A stretch of DNA of 64,000 bases from Parahaliea mediterranea (GCF_003402235.1 NZ_QEWO01000002.1:124001-188000), one strand, 5' to 3'; counted from the stretch's first letter, positions 19,478 to 29,991 are shown. Numbers and translations are program-made. The notes: a model not told the origin generated them from the sequence alone.

Positions 19478-20494
19478 ATGCTGCGCTACCCTGCCATTCT
19501 GACCGCCCTCCTGCTGCTGGCCCTGCCGCCACACCCTGCGGGGGCCGCCACCTCCCTCGCCGACTGCGCGCTGATTCGCGACGACGCCCTGCGCCTTGGC
19601 TGCTACGACGCCCTGGCCCGAGACCAGGCCATGGCAGCCGAACCGATGGAGAACGACGCCCCGGAACAGGAGGTGATCGTGCAGGAAGGGCCCGGCCGCA
19701 AGGAACTGCTGGCCGGTGAGCGCCTGCGCCAGGAAGAGGCCATCGCCAACAACGCCTTTGTGCTGACGCCCCACCGCCGCAACTACCTGTTGCCGGTGAC
19801 CTACAACGCCAAGCCCAACGAGGCGTCCTGGAATACCCAGTACCCCGACGAGGACATGCAGGACATCGAGGCCAAGTTCCAGCTGAGCGTGAAGGCCCTG
19901 CTGTGGGAGGACGTCTTCGGCGATCGCGGCAGCCTGTGGGTGGGCTATACCCAGGAAAACTGGTGGCAGGTTTACAGCGAATCCTCCCCCTTTCGCGAAA
20001 CCAACTACCAGCCGGAGCTGTTCCTGACCTTCGCCAACGACTGGGAGGTTCTCGGGTTCACCAACACCGTGCTGAGCCTGGGCCTGAACCACCAGTCCAA
20101 CGGCCAGGGCGGCGACCTGTCACGCAGTTGGAACCGCGTGATGGGCGGCGCAGTGTTCGAGCGCGAGCGCATGACCCTAAGCGCCCGGGCCTGGTATCGC
20201 CTGCCCGAAGACGACGAGGAAGACGACAACACCGACGTGCTGGAATACTACGGCTACGGCGATCTCACCGGCGTGTGGCGCTACAAGCAGAACGAGTTTT
20301 CCGTGATGCTGCGCAACAACCTGCGCGGCGGCGACGACAACAAGGGGGCCGTGCAACTGGAGTGGACCTACCCCATCAGCCCGCGCTTCAAGGGCTACGT
20401 GCAGTACTTTTACGGTTACGGCGAAAGCCTGATCGACCAGGACCACCTGACCAACCGCATCGGCATTGGCTTTTCACTGACGGACCTTTTGTAA
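19478..20494 (+). CDS. pldA: Outer-membrane phospholipase A
   Basis: A calcium-dependent beta-barrel phospholipase of the outer membrane, 338 residues. A signal peptide ends near GAATSLADC. The catalytic His-Ser-Asn region [17 protein letters not shown] is intact (H205, S207), and the C-terminus FSLTDLL ends in a hydrophobic residue as outer-membrane barrels do. An N-terminal stretch of about 80 residues, rich in Glu and containing a Cys pair ([18 protein letters not shown]), precedes the barrel. That stretch resembles segments seen in other proteobacterial PldA-like proteins. It is divergent from purC; its 3' end overlaps the next, convergent gene by 21 bp. Confidence 0.92.
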   Translation: MLRYPAILTALLLLALPPHPAGAATSLADCALIRDDALRLGCYDALARDQAMAAEPMENDAPEQEVIVQEGPGRKELLAGERLRQEEAIANNAFVLTPHRRNYLLPVTYNAKPNEASWNTQYPDEDMQDIEAKFQLSVKALLWEDVFGDRGSLWVGYTQENWWQVYSESSPFRETNYQPELFLTFANDWEVLGFTNTVLSLGLNHQSNGQGGDLSRSWNRVMGGAVFERERMTLSARAWYRLPEDDEEDDNTDVLEYYGYGDLTGVWRYKQNEFSVMLRNNLRGGDDNKGAVQLEWTYPISPRFKGYVQYFYGYGESLIDQDHLTNRIGIGFSLTDLL

Positions 20495-21202
20495 CTCACC
20501 GAAGGGCCGGTAGGTTACCGGCTCTCGCTGGGCAATATGGCGGTGCTCGCGCAGGTGCAGGGCAATGTCCACGCCCAGTTTGAGCAGGATCAGCACAACC
20601 AGCATAGACAGCGGCTCGCCCAGGGCCACCACACCAATGCCGCCAATCAGCACCGCCACGTGCAAAATAACAATGCGCCCGTAAGGCGCGAACATCAGCG
20701 CCTTGATGCCCAGGCGGTCGCGTTCGCGCGCCAGCAGGAAGTTCATCACGAACGACACCCCATGGCTCAGCACCAGGGCGGCGAAGGCCACCAGCCAGGC
20801 AGCGGGGGCGTGCGCCAGCACCTGGCGCACCACATCCACCAGCAACTGCACAAACACCAAAAAGAACGGCCAGGGCTCGCCGCTTAAAAAATCCGCCTGC
20901 GGGTCGACCAGCATTTTCAGGATGAACAGGCCGTGCACCGCACAGAAGCCGCCGTAATGCACCGTAAAAAAGCAGGCTGTGAACAGCCCGCCGATGGGCG
21001 ATGTCACCAGCATTTTCAGCAGGGTATAAAAGCCCACCACCAGATTCTCCGACCAGTACAGCACCACCAGCGCCGCCACGTCCCAGTCCAGCCAGAGCAC
21101 ACCGTACAGGGGCAGCAGGTTGACCACGACCAGCAGCGCCAGCGACGCCCTGCGCCTTAAACCGTTATAGGATGGCTGGCTGTTAAGCGGCGTCTCTGTC
21201 AT
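20474..21202 (-). CDS. DUF6498-type integral membrane protein
   Basis: A 242-residue protein with about six membrane helices. LYWSENLVVGFYTLLKM, FFTVHYGGFCAVHGLFI and SHGVSFVMNFLL are the conserved core of DUF6498 proteins, which have no known function. Start 21202 (MTETPLNSQ) lies directly after the divergent promoter of the TonB receptor. Its last 21 bp overlap the end of pldA on the other strand. C-terminal DIALHLREHRH is cytoplasmic and charged. Confidence 0.75.
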   Translation of the reverse strand: MTETPLNSQPSYNGLRRRASLALLVVVNLLPLYGVLWLDWDVAALVVLYWSENLVVGFYTLLKMLVTSPIGGLFTACFFTVHYGGFCAVHGLFILKMLVDPQADFLSGEPWPFFLVFVQLLVDVVRQVLAHAPAAWLVAFAALVLSHGVSFVMNFLLARERDRLGIKALMFAPYGRIVILHVAVLIGGIGVVALGEPLSMLVVLILLKLGVDIALHLREHRHIAQREPVTYRPFGELQKVRQ

Positions 21203-21329
21203 GGTGTGCCCCCGGCCCCTGCCCCGCCACCTGATTTGGGGCACAAAAGTGGCTAGAATAGCGCAGCCCCGCGACGCCACCAACGCAGGGGCTGCCATCC
21301 TATAAATCCAAGAGGTGCACCGCCACACC

Positions 21330-23417
21330 ATGAAATACGCTAACGCCTGCCAATCCCGAACCCGCAAACTGACCCTGGCGCTGCTGCCCTGCGTGGCCGC
21401 CGCGGCCCACCCTGCGGCCTTTGCCAGCGCCGGCGAGCCGGCCCTGCACACCGAGCAGGTGCTGGTGACCGCCACCCGCAGCCCGCGGGATGCCCTGCGC
21501 ATCCCGCTCAGCCACGCCAGTGTGGACGCCGATGCCATCGACCTCACCGGCGCCATCCATATCAACGAACTGATGCAGCGTGTATCCGGCAGCTGGATCA
21601 GCCGCGGCAACGGGCAGGAAAGCCTCACCGCGCTGCGCTCGCCAGTGCTGACCGGCGCTGGCGGCTGCGGCTCCTTCCTGATGGCCGCCGACAGCATCAG
21701 CCTGCGAGCGCCGGGTTTTTGCAACGTGAACCAGCTGTTTGACGCCAATACCGAGCAGGCCGGACGGGTGGAGGTCATCAAGGGCCCCGCCACCGCGCTC
21801 TACGGCACCAGCGCCATGCACGGGGTGATCAACGTGCTCTCCCCCACCCCGGCCGAAACCCCCGAGCAGCACTTGTCCCTGGAGGCCGGCGCCAACGACT
21901 ACTACCGGGGCGGCTACCACTACAGCGGCAACCACGGCAGCCACGGCATCGACCTGCGCGTCAACGGCAGCACCGACGGCGGCTACCTGGACGACGCCGG
22001 CTACGACCAGCAGAAGCTCAGCCTGCGCCACGACTACAGCGGCGAAACCTGGGCCTTCCAGAGCGTGGTGGAAGGCAGCAACCTGAACCAGGAAACCGCC
22101 GGTTTTATCAGTGGCTACAAGGTGTATGAAGACGATGACCTGCGCCGCGACAACCCCAACCCGGAAGCCTACCGCGACGCCTGGTCGGTGCGCGCCTACA
22201 GCCAGGCCTCCCGCGAGCTTGCCGGCGGCACGACACTGCAGATCACCCCCTACTACCGCAAAAACCGCATGACCTTCCTGCAGCACTTTGTGCCCTGGCA
22301 GCCGGTGGAAGACAACGGCCACGAGAGTCTGGGCCTGCGCACCCTACTGCAGGGTGAACGGGGCGCGCTGACCTGGATGGCCGGCGCCGAGGCAGAGTTG
22401 ACCGACGGCTGGCTCACCGAAATCCAGGACGGCGACTTCAGCCCCAACCAGCCCGCCGGCGTGCACTACGACTACCAGGTGGACGCCCTCACCGCCGCCC
22501 TGTTCACCCAGCTGAGCTGGCAGCTGGCGCCGCGCTGGACCCTCGACGGCGGCCTGCGCTACGAGGACACCCGCTACGACTACGACAACCGCACCGGCGA
22601 TGGCGACGCCTGCGCCCCCGGGGCCTCGGCCTGTCGCTTCTATCGCCCGGCGGATCGCACCGACAGCTTTGAGGATGCCACCGTCAACCTGGGCCTGGCC
22701 TTTGAGTACCGCCCCCGGCAGGTGCTGTTTGTGCGCGCTGCCAACGGCTTTCGCGCACCGGAGACCAGCGAGCTCTACCGCCTGCAGGCCGGCCAGCAGG
22801 TGGCCGACCTGGATTCGGAGCAGATCCAGAATCTGGAGGTGGGGTTGCGCGGGGACGTGGGCGGTAGCCTCAACTACAGCCTGTCGCTTTACCACATGCG
22901 CAAGGACGATGTGATTTTCCAGGATGCCGACCGCTACAACGTGAGCGGCGCCCGCACCCGCCACCGCGGCGCCGAGCTGTCGCTGGACTATCGCTTTCTG
23001 GAACAGTGGTATGCCGGGCTCGACTTTACCGTGGCCAAGCACAGCTACGACAACAACCCACAGCTGCTGGGCCTGAATGAGAACATCGCCGGCAACGACA
23101 TCGACACCGCCCCGCGCCGCTTTGGCAGCGCCCGGCTGGGCTGGCAGGGCCAGCGCGCGGTGGCGGAGCTGGAATGGGTGTACCTGGACGAGTATTACCT
23201 GGAGCCCACCAACAGCTTTGAATACGAAGGCCACCAGTTGTTGAACCTGCGGGCATCTACTGCCCTCGGCCGCGGCCTGTCCGCCACCGTGCGGGTCACC
23301 AACCTGCTGGACGAGGAGTACGCCGAACGCGCCGACGTGGGCTTTGGTGAATATCGCTACTTTGTGGGCCAGCCGCGCAGCGTTTTCCTGCAGCTGGATT
23401 ACAGCCTGGGCGGGTAA
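21330..23417 (+). CDS. TonB-dependent outer-membrane receptor
   Basis: A 695-residue outer-membrane transporter. A signal peptide (SRTRKLTLALLPCVAAAAHPAAFA region) is followed by a TonB-box-like EQVLVTATRSP, a plug domain with RVEVIKGPATALYGTSAMHGVINV, a 22-strand-type barrel, and the C-terminal region RVTNLLDEEYAERADVG with terminal aromatic-rich strand. The plug shows a Cys pair (GGCGSF... GFCNVNQ). The substrate (siderophore, vitamin or oligosaccharide) is unknown. No cobalamin riboswitch is visible upstream. A TAGAAT -10-like element lies in the divergent gap at about 21254. Confidence 0.9.
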   Translation: MKYANACQSRTRKLTLALLPCVAAAAHPAAFASAGEPALHTEQVLVTATRSPRDALRIPLSHASVDADAIDLTGAIHINELMQRVSGSWISRGNGQESLTALRSPVLTGAGGCGSFLMAADSISLRAPGFCNVNQLFDANTEQAGRVEVIKGPATALYGTSAMHGVINVLSPTPAETPEQHLSLEAGANDYYRGGYHYSGNHGSHGIDLRVNGSTDGGYLDDAGYDQQKLSLRHDYSGETWAFQSVVEGSNLNQETAGFISGYKVYEDDDLRRDNPNPEAYRDAWSVRAYSQASRELAGGTTLQITPYYRKNRMTFLQHFVPWQPVEDNGHESLGLRTLLQGERGALTWMAGAEAELTDGWLTEIQDGDFSPNQPAGVHYDYQVDALTAALFTQLSWQLAPRWTLDGGLRYEDTRYDYDNRTGDGDACAPGASACRFYRPADRTDSFEDATVNLGLAFEYRPRQVLFVRAANGFRAPETSELYRLQAGQQVADLDSEQIQNLEVGLRGDVGGSLNYSLSLYHMRKDDVIFQDADRYNVSGARTRHRGAELSLDYRFLEQWYAGLDFTVAKHSYDNNPQLLGLNENIAGNDIDTAPRRFGSARLGWQGQRAVAELEWVYLDEYYLEPTNSFEYEGHQLLNLRASTALGRGLSATVRVTNLLDEEYAERADVGFGEYRYFVGQPRSVFLQLDYSLGG

Positions 23418-23436
23418 GGCCGCCCTTTTGCTATAA

Positions 23437-23457
23437 CAGGCGGCTCACCGCCGCCTG
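23437..23457. terminator. Stem-loop between TonB receptor and trpS
   Basis: CAGGCGGC / GCCGCCTG with a 5-base loop lies between the convergent receptor and trpS genes. A perfect 8-bp GC-rich stem in this position suggests a bidirectional terminator, although T runs are short. Confidence 0.5.
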
Positions 23458-23480
23458 CATCAAGACGCGCTTAAAGCGCC

Positions 23481-24497
23481 TCAGGCCATCCGGCGAATGC
23501 CCACCGCCTCGCGCACACTGGCCAGCAGGGGCACGCTGTGCTCGCGGGCCTTCTCGGCCCCGCGCTGCAGCACCGATTCGATATAGGCCGGGTCCTGCAG
23601 CAGGCGGTTGTACTCCTCCCGGGCGGGCGCCAGTTCGCCGTTCACCAGCTCAAACAGCTGTTTTTTGGCTTCGCCCCAGGCAATTCCGTTCTCAAACTCA
23701 CGGCGCATGCGCGCGGTTTCGTCGGGGCTGGCAAAGGCGCTCCACACCTGAAACACCGTGGAATCGTCCGGGTCTTTCGGCTCGCCGGGCTCCAGCAGGT
23801 TGGTCTTGATTTTGTTGATGTGCTTCTTGAGCTGCTTTTCCGGCAGGAACAGGGGGATGGTATTGCCGTAGCTCTTGCTCATCTTGCGCCCGTCCAGGCC
23901 CTGCAGCACGGCTACGTTATCGTCCACCACCGCCTCCGGCAGGGTGAACAACTCGGCATAGTTGTGATTAAAACGCTGGGCGATATCCCGGGCCATTTCC
24001 AGATGCTGGATCTGGTCGCGCCCCACCGGCACCCGGTGGGCGTTAAACAACAGAATGTCCGCCGCCATCAGCACCGGGTAGTTGAACAGCCCCATGGTGA
24101 TGCCAAAGTCCGGGTCTTCGCCGGCCGCTTCGTTGTCCTGCACCGCCGCCTTGTAGGCGTGGGCGCGGTTCATCAGGCCCTTGGCGGTGTTGCAGGTGAG
24201 AATCCAGGTCAGCTCCTGCACTTCCGGGATATCGGACTGGCGGTAGAACACCGCCTGTTCGGTATCCAGGCCCAGGGCCAGCCAGGTGGCGGCAATCTCG
24301 CGGCTGGACTCGGCCACATGGTCCGGGTCCTGGCATTTGATCAGGGCGTGGTAGTCCGCCAGAAAGAAAAAGGACTCCATACTGGTGTCCCGGGACGCGG
24401 CGATCGCCGGGCGAATGGCGCCGACATAGTTGCCCAGGTGGGGCGTGCCGGTGGTGGTGATGCCCGTGAGGACGCGCTGTTTTGCGGCTTGGCTCAT
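23481..24497 (-). CDS. trpS: Tryptophanyl-tRNA synthetase
   Basis: A class I aminoacyl-tRNA synthetase, 338 residues. The HIGH-type motif is [16 protein letters not shown] near residues 15-30 and the KMSKS loop is [11 protein letters not shown]. This is the [10 protein letters not shown] variant found in a subset of gammaproteobacteria. ATG 24497. It heads a same-strand run but is downstream of the QTMAN-like gene (31 bp gap), so co-transcription with that gene and the aminopeptidase is plausible. Confidence 0.95.
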   Translation of the reverse strand: MSQAAKQRVLTGITTTGTPHLGNYVGAIRPAIAASRDTSMESFFFLADYHALIKCQDPDHVAESSREIAATWLALGLDTEQAVFYRQSDIPEVQELTWILTCNTAKGLMNRAHAYKAAVQDNEAAGEDPDFGITMGLFNYPVLMAADILLFNAHRVPVGRDQIQHLEMARDIAQRFNHNYAELFTLPEAVVDDNVAVLQGLDGRKMSKSYGNTIPLFLPEKQLKKHINKIKTNLLEPGEPKDPDDSTVFQVWSAFASPDETARMRREFENGIAWGEAKKQLFELVNGELAPAREEYNRLLQDPAYIESVLQRGAEKAREHSVPLLASVREAVGIRRMA

Positions 24498-24528
24498 ACG
24501 GCTGGCTCGGCTGTAAAAGGCGGCAATT

Positions 24529-25662
24529 CTAGCGGGATTCCCCGCCTCCGGCCAGCGCGCCCAGGGCCTGACGCCAGCGCGGCGCCAGCGCTGCCAGGCT
24601 GTGCCCGGCCACCGATGGCGGCTGCACGGTGCCGCGTCGCAAGGCGCTGGCCAGGGCCATCACCCGGTCGGCGGCGCCTGTGGCCTCGCGCGCCGGCTCA
24701 TCCGGATGCGACGGATAGAGAAACGGCGCCGGATACAGCTCCGGGTAGGCCAGGCGCCGGGGCAGCACCGGCAGGCAACCGCGCTCCACCGCCTCCATCA
24801 CCGCCAGCCCCTGAAATTCATGCAGGGCGGTGGCCAGCACAATATCCGCCTGGGCCAGCAACTGCTGGTAATCCGCCACCGCCTCCAGCCAGCCCAGTTG
24901 CACCAGCCGCGCACCCAGCGTGCGCTGGATGCGGCTGAACACCTCGGGCACCTGGCGAAACTGCTGGCCGACAATGGCCAGCTCAAAATCCAGCCCGCGC
25001 GCCAGCAGCACCGTCAGCAGGGCCTCCAGCCCCTCCCCGCCCTTGTCGTATTCCAGCCGCGCGGGCCACAGCAGCCGCAGGGGACGCTCGTTCACCGCGC
25101 CCTGCCCGCGCCAGGGGCAAAAGGTTGACGGGGCGTTCTCGCCAGGCAGCAGCGGCACCGGCAGCACCGCGCTTTTGTCCGCCAGCAGCGCCACCGCTTC
25201 GGGTGGGGCGTAGTCCGGCAGCCGTTTCAGCAGCGCGGTTACGCCGGCAAGGAAGCTGTCCCGGTTCCAGGCGCTGTTAAAGGCCAGTTGATCGGCAGCC
25301 AGGGCGCTGTACAGGCTGACCATCTGCGCCTCCAGCAGGCCGTGGCGAGCGCGCCCGGGCGGGTAGGCAAACTGGTTCTCGTGGAAGTACAGCAGGCTGG
25401 GGATACGCGCCAGTGCCGGCACCAGGCCGCGCAATGTAGCCAGGTCCACCATGGAGGTGGCAATCAGCCGGTCGGCCCCGGCCTCCAGGGTGTGGCGTTC
25501 GCGCAGGGCCCAGTGCAGGGGGTTGCCCCGCACGCGCCAGCTAAAATGGCGCGGCGGCAGGCCCAGGCAGGTCCACTGCCAGTCGGGCAGCATGCCGCGT
25601 AGGCCGCGCTGCCAGTAGCGGTGGCTGGGGGCGTCGTAGGCAGAAAGCAGCAGTGCCCGCAA
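24529..25662 (-). CDS. Glycosyltransferase, tRNA-queuosine alpha-mannosyltransferase-like (DUF3524)
   Basis: 377 residues. The N-terminal DUF3524 domain is plain: [36 protein letters not shown] and [17 protein letters not shown]4-type C-terminal domain contains [20 protein letters not shown] with the conserved Glu-x7-Glu. The animal homologue GTDC1/QTMAN mannosylates queuosine in tRNA-Asp; bacterial relatives are believed to act similarly. It lies between trpS and an M18 aminopeptidase gene, starting with TTG 7 bp after the latter. The translation-related neighbour fits a tRNA role. Sugar donor and tRNA target are inference. Confidence 0.78.
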   Translation of the reverse strand: MRALLLSAYDAPSHRYWQRGLRGMLPDWQWTCLGLPPRHFSWRVRGNPLHWALRERHTLEAGADRLIATSMVDLATLRGLVPALARIPSLLYFHENQFAYPPGRARHGLLEAQMVSLYSALAADQLAFNSAWNRDSFLAGVTALLKRLPDYAPPEAVALLADKSAVLPVPLLPGENAPSTFCPWRGQGAVNERPLRLLWPARLEYDKGGEGLEALLTVLLARGLDFELAIVGQQFRQVPEVFSRIQRTLGARLVQLGWLEAVADYQQLLAQADIVLATALHEFQGLAVMEAVERGCLPVLPRRLAYPELYPAPFLYPSHPDEPAREATGAADRVMALASALRRGTVQPPSVAGHSLAALAPRWRQALGALAGGGESR

Positions 25663-25669
25663 GGCTGGC

Positions 25670-26989
25670 TCAGCCGGTGAACAGGGGGCCGACGTGATTG
25701 TAGAAGCGACGCAGCACGCGGCTTAAGTCCCAGGCGTCCCGACTGCCGGCCAGTTCGCGTATGGAATGCATACCAAAGGTGGGCACGCCGATATCGAGGG
25801 TGCGAATGCCTGTGCCCCCGGCGGTAATCGGGCCAATGGTGCTGCCGCAGGCCATGTCGGTGCGCACCACAAAGGCCTGCACCGGCACCTCCTCGGCGGC
25901 GGCCAGCAGACGGTAGAGGCCGGCGGTCTCGCTGTTGGTGGCATAGCGCTGGTTGGCGTTGATCTTGATCACCGGCCCGGCATTCAGTTTCGGGCCGTGG
26001 TTGTCGTCGTGCTTATCGGCAAAATTGGGGTGAATGCCGTGGGCGTTGTCGGCGGAGATCATCATGGAACCGTCGGTGAGCCCGGCGTAACGGGTTTCAT
26101 CACCGCCCACCATCCGGCGCAGCACCGAGCGCAGCAGTGGCCCCTGGGCGCCGGCGGTGGACAGGCTGCCCACCTCCTCGTGGTCGTTGCACACCAGCAG
26201 GCTGCTCTGGCGGCCATCCGCCGCCAACAGCGCCTGCAGGCCGGTAAAGCAGCTGAGCAGGTTGTCCAGCCGGGCCGAGGCAATGAACTCGCCCGCAAGC
26301 CCCACCGGCGCAGCCACCTGGGTGTCGTAGAAGGACAGTTCGTAATCCAGCACCCGGGCCACGTCGATGCCATCGTGCTCGGCCCGCAGTTGCTCTGCCA
26401 ACAGGGCGCGAAAGTCCGGCTTGTCGTCGCCCGGCAGCTGGGTGAGGATGGGCAGGATGTCGGTCTGGGGATTGACGCTGCGATGCTGGTTGACTTCCCG
26501 GTCCAGGTGAATGGCCAGGCTGGGAATAAACGCCACTGCTCGCTGGAAGTTGACCAGGGCTGATTGCATGGCGCCGGCTGCATCGGCGTAGCTTACCCGC
26601 CCGGCCAGGGACAGGTCGCGATCAAACCAGGGGTTGAGCAGCACACCGCCGTAAACCTCCACACCCAGCTGGTAGTAACCCTGGCGCACCTTCTCGGGCT
26701 GGGGTTTGACCATCAGGCAGGGGCTGTCGGTGTGGGCCCCAACCATGCGCATGCCCTGCTCCGGGCCGGCATCGCTGCCCATCACAAAGGCAACCAGGGA
26801 GCTGTCGTTGCGGGTCAGGTAGTATTTGCCGCCGGCCACCAGGGGCCAGTTATGCGCCTCCTGCAGGCGCTCAAAACCCGCCGCCTGTAACAGGGACGAC
26901 ATCGCCTGAACGGCATGAAAGGGGGTGACGGCGCGGGCGAGAAATTCGCACAGCGCCTGGTTGAACGCGTCGCAACTTGCCTGGGACAT
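25670..26989 (-). CDS. M18-family aspartyl aminopeptidase
   Basis: A zinc aminopeptidase of 439 residues that removes acidic N-terminal residues from peptides. [37 protein letters not shown] and [26 protein letters not shown] hold the metal-binding His, Asp and Glu residues of the M18 fold; length and motif order are standard. ATG 26989. It is followed directly by the glycosyltransferase and then trpS on the same strand. Confidence 0.93.
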   Translation of the reverse strand: MSQASCDAFNQALCEFLARAVTPFHAVQAMSSLLQAAGFERLQEAHNWPLVAGGKYYLTRNDSSLVAFVMGSDAGPEQGMRMVGAHTDSPCLMVKPQPEKVRQGYYQLGVEVYGGVLLNPWFDRDLSLAGRVSYADAAGAMQSALVNFQRAVAFIPSLAIHLDREVNQHRSVNPQTDILPILTQLPGDDKPDFRALLAEQLRAEHDGIDVARVLDYELSFYDTQVAAPVGLAGEFIASARLDNLLSCFTGLQALLAADGRQSSLLVCNDHEEVGSLSTAGAQGPLLRSVLRRMVGGDETRYAGLTDGSMMISADNAHGIHPNFADKHDDNHGPKLNAGPVIKINANQRYATNSETAGLYRLLAAAEEVPVQAFVVRTDMACGSTIGPITAGGTGIRTLDIGVPTFGMHSIRELAGSRDAWDLSRVLRRFYNHVGPLFTG

Positions 26990-27056
26990 GACTACCTGAC
27001 CTGGGGTGGGCGGGGCCGGCAGCCCCGCAAAAGCCCGCTAGGGTAGTCGGCTGCCC

Positions 27057-27644
27057 CTAGCGGCGCAAGTCGTTGATGGCGGCCTTCAGCAGGCTCTTTT
27101 GCACGGCGGCGCTCCACTGGCCATCGCCGGCGGCCGCGGCCACGCCAAGGCCGGAAACCAGGCAGTGCAGGGTACGCCAGGCGTTCAGTGGCGACACGCC
27201 TTTCTTCAGCTCTTTCTTCTGGGCCTGGCGCAGCAGGCGCATGGCCACCGCCTGGCGCTCGGCCTGGCGCTCGGCCAGTACTTCGGCGACGGCATCCGAC
27301 TGCCCCGCCAGGGTGACAAAGGCCAGTCGCACCCGCCACTCATCCACCAGTTCATCGCTCACCGGCAACTGGGCCATCAGCCGTGCCTGCAGCGATGCCA
27401 GTCCACCGGGACCGTCATCCTCCGTCGGCAAACGGGCATCGCACTGGCCCTCGACGTAGTTCAGGGCCGCCAGCAACAGCTCGTGCTTGTCTGAGAAATA
27501 GTGTTGCACCATCCCCTTGGTGCAGCCGTGGCGGGCCGCCACGGTGCGCAGGGTTGTGTGCTCGAGTCCGGATTCAGCCACCACCTGTGCGACCGTCGCC
27601 GATAACAGTAAACGCTGTTCTTCGTGATCCACAATCTTGGGCAT
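27057..27644 (-). CDS. TetR-family transcriptional regulator (BetI-like)
   Basis: A 195-residue repressor-type protein. The N-terminal helix-turn-helix HTTLRTVAARHGCTKGMVQHYFSDKHELLLAAL is clear, and the all-helical C-terminal domain resembles the BetI/YcdC type. Start at 27644 (MPKIVDHEEQ) is preferred over a Met eight codons upstream. Neither neighbour is an obvious target. No operator palindrome was recognised. Confidence 0.85.
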   Translation of the reverse strand: MPKIVDHEEQRLLLSATVAQVVAESGLEHTTLRTVAARHGCTKGMVQHYFSDKHELLLAALNYVEGQCDARLPTEDDGPGGLASLQARLMAQLPVSDELVDEWRVRLAFVTLAGQSDAVAEVLAERQAERQAVAMRLLRQAQKKELKKGVSPLNAWRTLHCLVSGLGVAAAAGDGQWSAAVQKSLLKAAINDLRR

Positions 27645-27726
27645 CGTCTGGGTCCTCCGGTGGGCCACCCTCGCTATTCAATTTGAGTGTAGCAAAGGCT
27701 ATCGATGTTGCCCGTAAGATTTTTTG

Positions 27727-28518
27727 CTAGGCCACCCAGATGGCATATAGAAGCGCGGCAAGGGCAATGCGGTAGTAGACGAAAGGCATCAAGCCAATGC
27801 GGTCAAGCAGCCTGAGGAACAGGCCGATACAGGCATAGGCCGTGATACCTGCCACCAGGGCGGCAAAAACCAACGCTCCCCAGTCTACCGGCGCCGCCTG
27901 TTCCATCAGGTCGAGCACCTTGAGCAAGCCCGCCCCGCCAATCACCGGTATAGAAAGCAGGAATGAAAAACGGGCAGCATCATGCCGTGACAGGCCCAGC
28001 ATCAGCGCCGCGGTGATGGTTACGCCAGAGCGCGACACCCCCGGGATCAGCGCCAGCGCCTGGGCCAGCCCCACTGCGATGGCAACCCCCCAACTCAGGG
28101 CGGCCCCACCGCCCCCCCTGCGGTCGGCCACCCCCAGTAGCAGGCCGAACACGAGTGTGGTGGTGGCAATCACCGGCAGGCTGCGCAGGTTGGCCTCGAT
28201 AAAGTCATCCCCGGCAAAGCCAAACAGCACCGCCGGCAGGGTCGCCACCGCCAGTTGGGCCACCAGGCGGCGCTGGCCGGCGGCGTCCTGCCCCTTGCCA
28301 CCCAGGCAGGCCGTGGCCATGTCGAACAGATCGCGCCGGTAAAACAGCACCACCGCCGCCAAGGTGCCCACATGCACCGCCACATCAAAAGCCAGGCCCT
28401 GATCGGGCCAGCCCAGCACCAGCGAGGGAATCACCAGATGGGCAGAGCTGGAAATCGGCAGGAACTCGGTCAGCCCCTGCAGCAGCGCCAGAATGGCGGC
28501 TTGCGTGTAATCAATCAT
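27727..28518 (-). CDS. uppP: Undecaprenyl-diphosphatase (bacitracin-resistance type)
   Basis: An integral membrane phosphatase of 263 residues that recycles the cell-wall lipid carrier. Both signature motifs are intact: ALLQGLTEFLPISSSAHL near the N-terminus and LIPGVSRSGVTITAAL in the middle. About eight membrane helices are visible. The start overlaps the tsaB stop by four bases (ATGA), so the two genes are translationally coupled. Confidence 0.94.
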   Translation of the reverse strand: MIDYTQAAILALLQGLTEFLPISSSAHLVIPSLVLGWPDQGLAFDVAVHVGTLAAVVLFYRRDLFDMATACLGGKGQDAAGQRRLVAQLAVATLPAVLFGFAGDDFIEANLRSLPVIATTTLVFGLLLGVADRRGGGGAALSWGVAIAVGLAQALALIPGVSRSGVTITAALMLGLSRHDAARFSFLLSIPVIGGAGLLKVLDLMEQAAPVDWGALVFAALVAGITAYACIGLFLRLLDRIGLMPFVYYRIALAALLYAIWVA

Positions 28519-29222
28519 GCGGATTTGCCCTGTTCCGACAGTTTTTTCCAGGAGATTTCATCACGGACATACACCGGGCACACCGCATCGGCGGCTTGTG
28601 TTTCGCCCCGGGCGAAGGCGGCCAGGGCAAGGGGGAACTGATCCCGCGCCCGGGGCAGCAGGTCTGGGTGACGTGCCCCAAGGCGCGCGCGCACACCCTC
28701 GGGCATGGCATCGAGATGGGCCAGGCCGCTCCCCAGGGCAACCAGTTCAGAATCGCCGCCCACGGCCAGATTCTGGGGCTTGCACACCGCCGCCGGCTGG
28801 ATGGCCACAATGTGCTCGCCCTCCACCCACAACAGGCTCCAGTACAGCTCGCCAATCTGGGCGTCCAGGGTGCTAAGGAGCGTGTCGCCGCTGCTCACCC
28901 TGCCCTCCCGCAGGGCCGTGTAGGCCTGGGCGTGCAGGGTCGACACCGGCACGGCCGGCAGCTGGTTGGCAAAACACAGCCCCTGAACGGCACTGGCACA
29001 TACCCGCAATCCTGTGAAAGAGCCCGGCCCTTCGCCATAGCTGATGGCGTCAATGCCCTGCTCGCGCAGCCGCCCGCTGGGCAGCAACTCGGCCAGCATG
29101 CCAAACAGGCGCTGGCTGTGTTGGCGCGGGATGACTTCGTGGTATTCGCTGATTTGGCCGGCGCATAGCAGGGCAACAGAGCAGGCGTCTGTGGATGTGT
29201 CGATTGCGAGCAGGTTCGCCAT
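28515..29222 (-). CDS. tsaB: tRNA threonylcarbamoyladenosine biosynthesis protein TsaB
   Basis: A 235-residue ASKHA-fold partner of TsaD in t6A37 modification of ANN-decoding tRNAs. LLAIDTSTDACSVALL opens the protein, and AISYGEGPGSFTGLRVCASAVQGLCFA is the characteristic TsaB core. Start 29222 is chosen by family alignment; an upstream in-frame extension lacks similarity. It is coupled to uppP by a 4-bp overlap and divergent from mobA. Confidence 0.92.
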   Translation of the reverse strand: MANLLAIDTSTDACSVALLCAGQISEYHEVIPRQHSQRLFGMLAELLPSGRLREQGIDAISYGEGPGSFTGLRVCASAVQGLCFANQLPAVPVSTLHAQAYTALREGRVSSGDTLLSTLDAQIGELYWSLLWVEGEHIVAIQPAAVCKPQNLAVGGDSELVALGSGLAHLDAMPEGVRARLGARHPDLLPRARDQFPLALAAFARGETQAADAVCPVYVRDEISWKKLSEQGKSA

Positions 29223-29342
29223 AGGGGGTGTGGTCGTGGTCAGCATGGTTCGGGGCGGGTGCCGGCCCATTGCCCGACACAATCAATTCTGGAATTATCC
29301 CACAGGCCCCGGAACGGGCGAAAGACGGGAAGAGGATTCACA

Positions 29343-29924
29343 CTGAACAAGTTCAACCCAGAGAGCCATTGCATCACGGGCCTGCTGCTCGCCGGCGGTG
29401 CCGGGCGCCGCGTGGGCGGGCGCGACAAAGGCACCCTGATCTGGCAGGGGCGCCCCCTGGCAGAACACGTGGCCAGCCGCCTGCGGCCCCAGGTGAATGC
29501 GCTGTGGGTCAGCTGCAACCGCAATGCCCACTTCTACGCCACGATTGGCGACCGACTGTTCAAGGATCACCTGCCGGGCTTTGAAGGCCCCCTGGCCGGT
29601 ATCGCTGCGGCGGCCAGTGCCATCAACAGCGAATTTTTGCTGGTCAGCGCCTGCGACACCCCTGCCCTGCCCACCGACCTTGCCCGGCGCCTGCTTGGCC
29701 CCATGAGCGATAACGCCTTGCAACTGGCCGTCGCCTTTGACGGTGAAAAGGAGCAGTACCTGGCGGCACTACTGCGCAGTGACTGCCTGGCATCGCTGCC
29801 CGCCTACCTGCAACGCGGCGAGCGCTCTGTGCGCGGCTGGTACGCAACACTGCGCCGGGAACGGGTGGACTTCTCCGACTGCCCGCAGGCCTTTGCCAAC
29901 TTCAACCAGTTGGATCAGAACTGA
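29343..29924 (+). CDS. mobA: Molybdenum cofactor guanylyltransferase
   Basis: A nucleotidyltransferase that adds GMP to molybdopterin to form Mo-MGD. The GTP-binding signature ITGLLLAGGAGRRVGGRDKG is at the N-terminus, and FEGPLAGI, LLVSACDTPALP and FANFNQLDQ follow, with standard length of about 193 residues. The start is uncertain: no ATG fits. A CTG at 29343 has GAAGAGG eight bases upstream, and the frame stays open to 29259. It is divergent from tsaB. Confidence 0.87.
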   Translation: MNKFNPESHCITGLLLAGGAGRRVGGRDKGTLIWQGRPLAEHVASRLRPQVNALWVSCNRNAHFYATIGDRLFKDHLPGFEGPLAGIAAAASAINSEFLLVSACDTPALPTDLARRLLGPMSDNALQLAVAFDGEKEQYLAALLRSDCLASLPAYLQRGERSVRGWYATLRRERVDFSDCPQAFANFNQLDQN

Positions 29925-29940
29925 CACCCCCGCAACGAAA

Positions 29941-29963
29941 ACCGCCGGCACGGGGCCGGCGGT
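29941..29963. terminator. Bidirectional stem-loop between mobA and the H1-like gene
   Basis: ACCGCCGGC / GCCGGCGGT, a perfect 9-bp stem with a 5-base loop, lies between two convergent genes. AAA precedes it on the plus strand, giving a short T run only on the minus strand. Confidence 0.6.
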
Positions 29964-29991
29964 AATGGGGTGAGGCTTTCGCGCTATCTTA

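Noticed and set aside
21203-21329. Cobalamin riboswitch upstream of the TonB receptor
   Set aside because: The leader is only about 75 bases after the promoter-like element and lacks the B12-box.
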